From contig CM060469.1 of the NCBI GenBank assembly GCA_030544235.1, forward strand, positions 11,740,017 through 11,804,016: a stretch of DNA of 64,000 nucleotides. Direction: 5' to 3'. Positions 61,901-64,000 of the stretch are shown one piece after another. Each line of letters opens with the position of its first letter. Within the stretch, counting starts at the first letter, position 1. The stretch comes from Lepturacanthus savala (lineage: Eukaryota > Chordata > Actinopteri > Scombriformes > Trichiuridae). The translations under genes were made by a program, and so were the position numbers. The notes under the pieces were generated by a model, which worked only from the letters and a program-made list of their open reading frames with translations, ran no database searches and was not told the origin of the DNA.

Positions 61901-64000
61901 TAAAGGATCTACTTATTGCCAAAAGGACCAATTATTTGTATTTGGGTGTAGATTGTATACTGCGAACAAAAGGCTTATGATAATTTACACAAGAACAGAT
62001 ACTGTTCACCCTACTGATGTCTATTTTATGGAATAAAAATAATGGAGACCATTAATCAAAAAAAGAAAAGCGTTCCGTCAAAGCAGCAGGTTTAATAGGA
62101 CCTTCCTCTTTTCCCTCAAAATGGAAAGACATAGAATGATCCATCCATTTTCCTGGGTGACTCAGCTTCTAGTGAAGGTTATATAGTTCCAGTGAGGCAT
62201 GAGCTAACCATGAATCAATGAATGACATGACAGGCCCCCAAATGAGCTCATTCTTTATAGCCCAGCACCTATTGGCAATAACACATTTGAGAGGGACTGA
62301 ACAGAGGAGGGTAAACAGCAGAAACGCAAACATACAGCACTTACCAATGGATGTCTCCAACATAACTGCAGGGATCATTACCCACAATGACTCAATTATA
62401 CACAGAGGCAATGGCTTGAAGGCATTAGCAAAACAAAAGTGGATCTACAATTAGTTTGCATAAGGATAAGATAAAAGTAATGCAACTGTATCAGCAAAAA
62501 AACGAGGTAAACAGAAAAGAAATATGAGCAGTCCGCCTAACTTTACAACTCCTCCATTAAAGAGAGTATTGCAAAACAGAGGTGTTATGACGATCAAAGC
62601 ACAGAACTCGTCATTTTTGTAATATGGGGAAGGCGACTGTGACTTCTCTGATTGAGGTTCCTCGGGGCCTACAAATCTTTGTGTTGCTTTGTCATAAACA
62701 CTGAGAGGCTGTTTTTTGTTCCTCTTTTCGTTATATGATTCACTAAAGATCTTTATTGTCTGCCTTCAAGGATATCTGTCCTCTTTGGCAACAGAACAAG
62801 CAGATGCAGTGGACACACAGGGAGGGAGCCAGCTTGACAGTTTATTATGCTGACTGTAATTAGACACTGAAGTACGGGGAATGGTATAAGCTTATCTTTT
62901 ATGGTGTGCCAGGGTAAATTAATCCCTGAACTCCTGCATAAGAGGAGGCAATATTTTAACATAAAGTGAGTTAGTGCAGACCACTGGGAGGCATGAGGTT
63001 AGGATTAGGATCCTCCCAGTTAATAGGAACCAAACTGTCTGCCAGGTCTCAACCTGTCACACAGATGCATGGGTAAAGACGTGGTGATTAGCATCTTATC
63101 TTTGACATGGCAAAACCAGACCATTCATTTTTGGAGATATTAAAATCAAATTAAAGCACAGGAGGACTTTACATTTCACTGCGATTAGTGCAAAGATTCA
63201 AGCTTTCAAATCATTTGAAACGTATTACATGTGTTTTTATGGGCTGAGAATGCTCACAATAAACCCTTTGAATAAAGTGAAAAATGATCCAGCCAAAGAA
63301 TGAGTGTTTATGAAAAGATGACACTTTGGAGATGCAATGTTTTTACAGTACTCAAGAACATCAATTTCTAATCAGCTTGTTTTGCGGATATGCAAGCTTG
63401 TGTTTTGGGCCAGCCCTTCTTCAGCCTGCACAAGTCACATTTATTTTGAAACGCAACACCAAAAGCCCTGTTTTACCCTCATAATGTCGTTACACCAACA
63501 GAAAAATGACCACCAGCAATGATCCAATTATGTTAGGTTTATAAAAGAAAATAGTGAGTCGCTGCTGATGGAAAAACACCAACATCAGAGATGTGTATTT
63601 AACACTTCACTCCATATGCTTCAACATAAGGCACAAATCATCTTATTTTTTACAGCCTTACTGTTTTGAAGCTCTGAGTGAGGATTTTATAAGTTAATAT
63701 TGCAATATGAATCATGAGTAAACAAGCACAATACACTAACTATTCAACAGTCCTATGTCATAGAAAGTGAGATATGATTTGCTTTTTGATTATAAACAAG
63801 ATCTTATATAAACACTATCCATTGTTTCAAAATTTTACTCCTCAAAATTCCTGTTCCACTCAGCTCATACAGAGTCTGGGTGCTGCTATTGTGCATGTTA
63901 GCCCACTGGAAAAGCTCTGCTACACTAAATGGAATGCAGCTTTAATTAGCATTATTGGTAACACCTGCCATTTCAAGTCAATATGGCTGTCATGAAAAAG
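58923..64000. other. Upstream intron or 5' region: no gene recognised
   Basis: About 5 kb to the window edge. Present: an A16 run at 59763-59778, an A-rich tract near 60474-60491 and a T run at 61738-61749. The segments at about 60040-60430 and 62820-62960 (the latter with TAATTA and TTAATCC-type sites) are less AT-rich and could be conserved non-coding elements. No 5' exon of stxbp6 could be identified. Confidence 0.55.
59763..59778 (+). repeat. Poly(A) run
   Basis: Sixteen A residues followed by G, in a purine-rich stretch. Confidence 0.9.

Overview
The window is animal nuclear DNA, almost certainly from a ray-finned (teleost) fish. It is AT-rich and mostly non-coding. It carries short exons with GT/AG splice sites, and several teleost-type dispersed repeats: Tc1-type transposons, a tRNA-derived SINE, LINE 3' tails and a CACGGTGGCGCAG-type repeat. 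There are no bacterial-style operons, CRISPR arrays or prophages. I saw no rRNA or functional tRNA gene.

The one gene I can support runs on the minus strand across most of the window. It is stxbp6 (amisyn, syntaxin-binding protein 6). All five coding exons are present: 56641-56488, 20046-19916, 19782-19617, 10965-10808 and 9160-9137. Joined, they give 633 nt, or 210 codons plus a stop, which matches the usual amisyn length. The N-terminal half is the PH-like (Exo84/Sec3-type) part. The C-terminal part is a VAMP/tomosyn-like R-SNARE motif with no membrane anchor. The last coding exon carries only seven codons and the stop. The 5' non-coding exon and promoter are not recognisable and probably lie to the right of base 64000.

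Layout from left to right: 1-8446 is downstream intergenic DNA or distal 3'UTR; 8447-9136 is the probable 3'UTR; 9137-20046 holds coding exons 6 to 3, with a tRNA-SINE and a POU/homeodomain-like site cluster in intron 4. 20047-56487 is a 36-kb intron. It holds a dead Tc1 element (24924-26388), a second SINE (27851-28042), a large TA-rich satellite split by a teleost dispersed repeat (28445-29688), LINE tails (29934, 44735), a deleted inverted Tc1 copy (42270-42783), an LTR-like tract (44100-44588), a near-perfect palindrome (53415-53442) and a 56-58 bp minisatellite (about 55420-55597). Exon 2 is at 56488-56643. 56644-64000 is the upstream intron, with one more LINE tail.

I found no convincing new biological system. 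The most useful second looks are: a catalytic Glu-to-Lys change shared by both Tc1 copies, the TAATTA-ATGCAAAT composite site, the CRE-containing palindrome, the 22-bp higher-order structure in the TA satellite, and an unrecognised 105-codon reading frame at 31325-31642.
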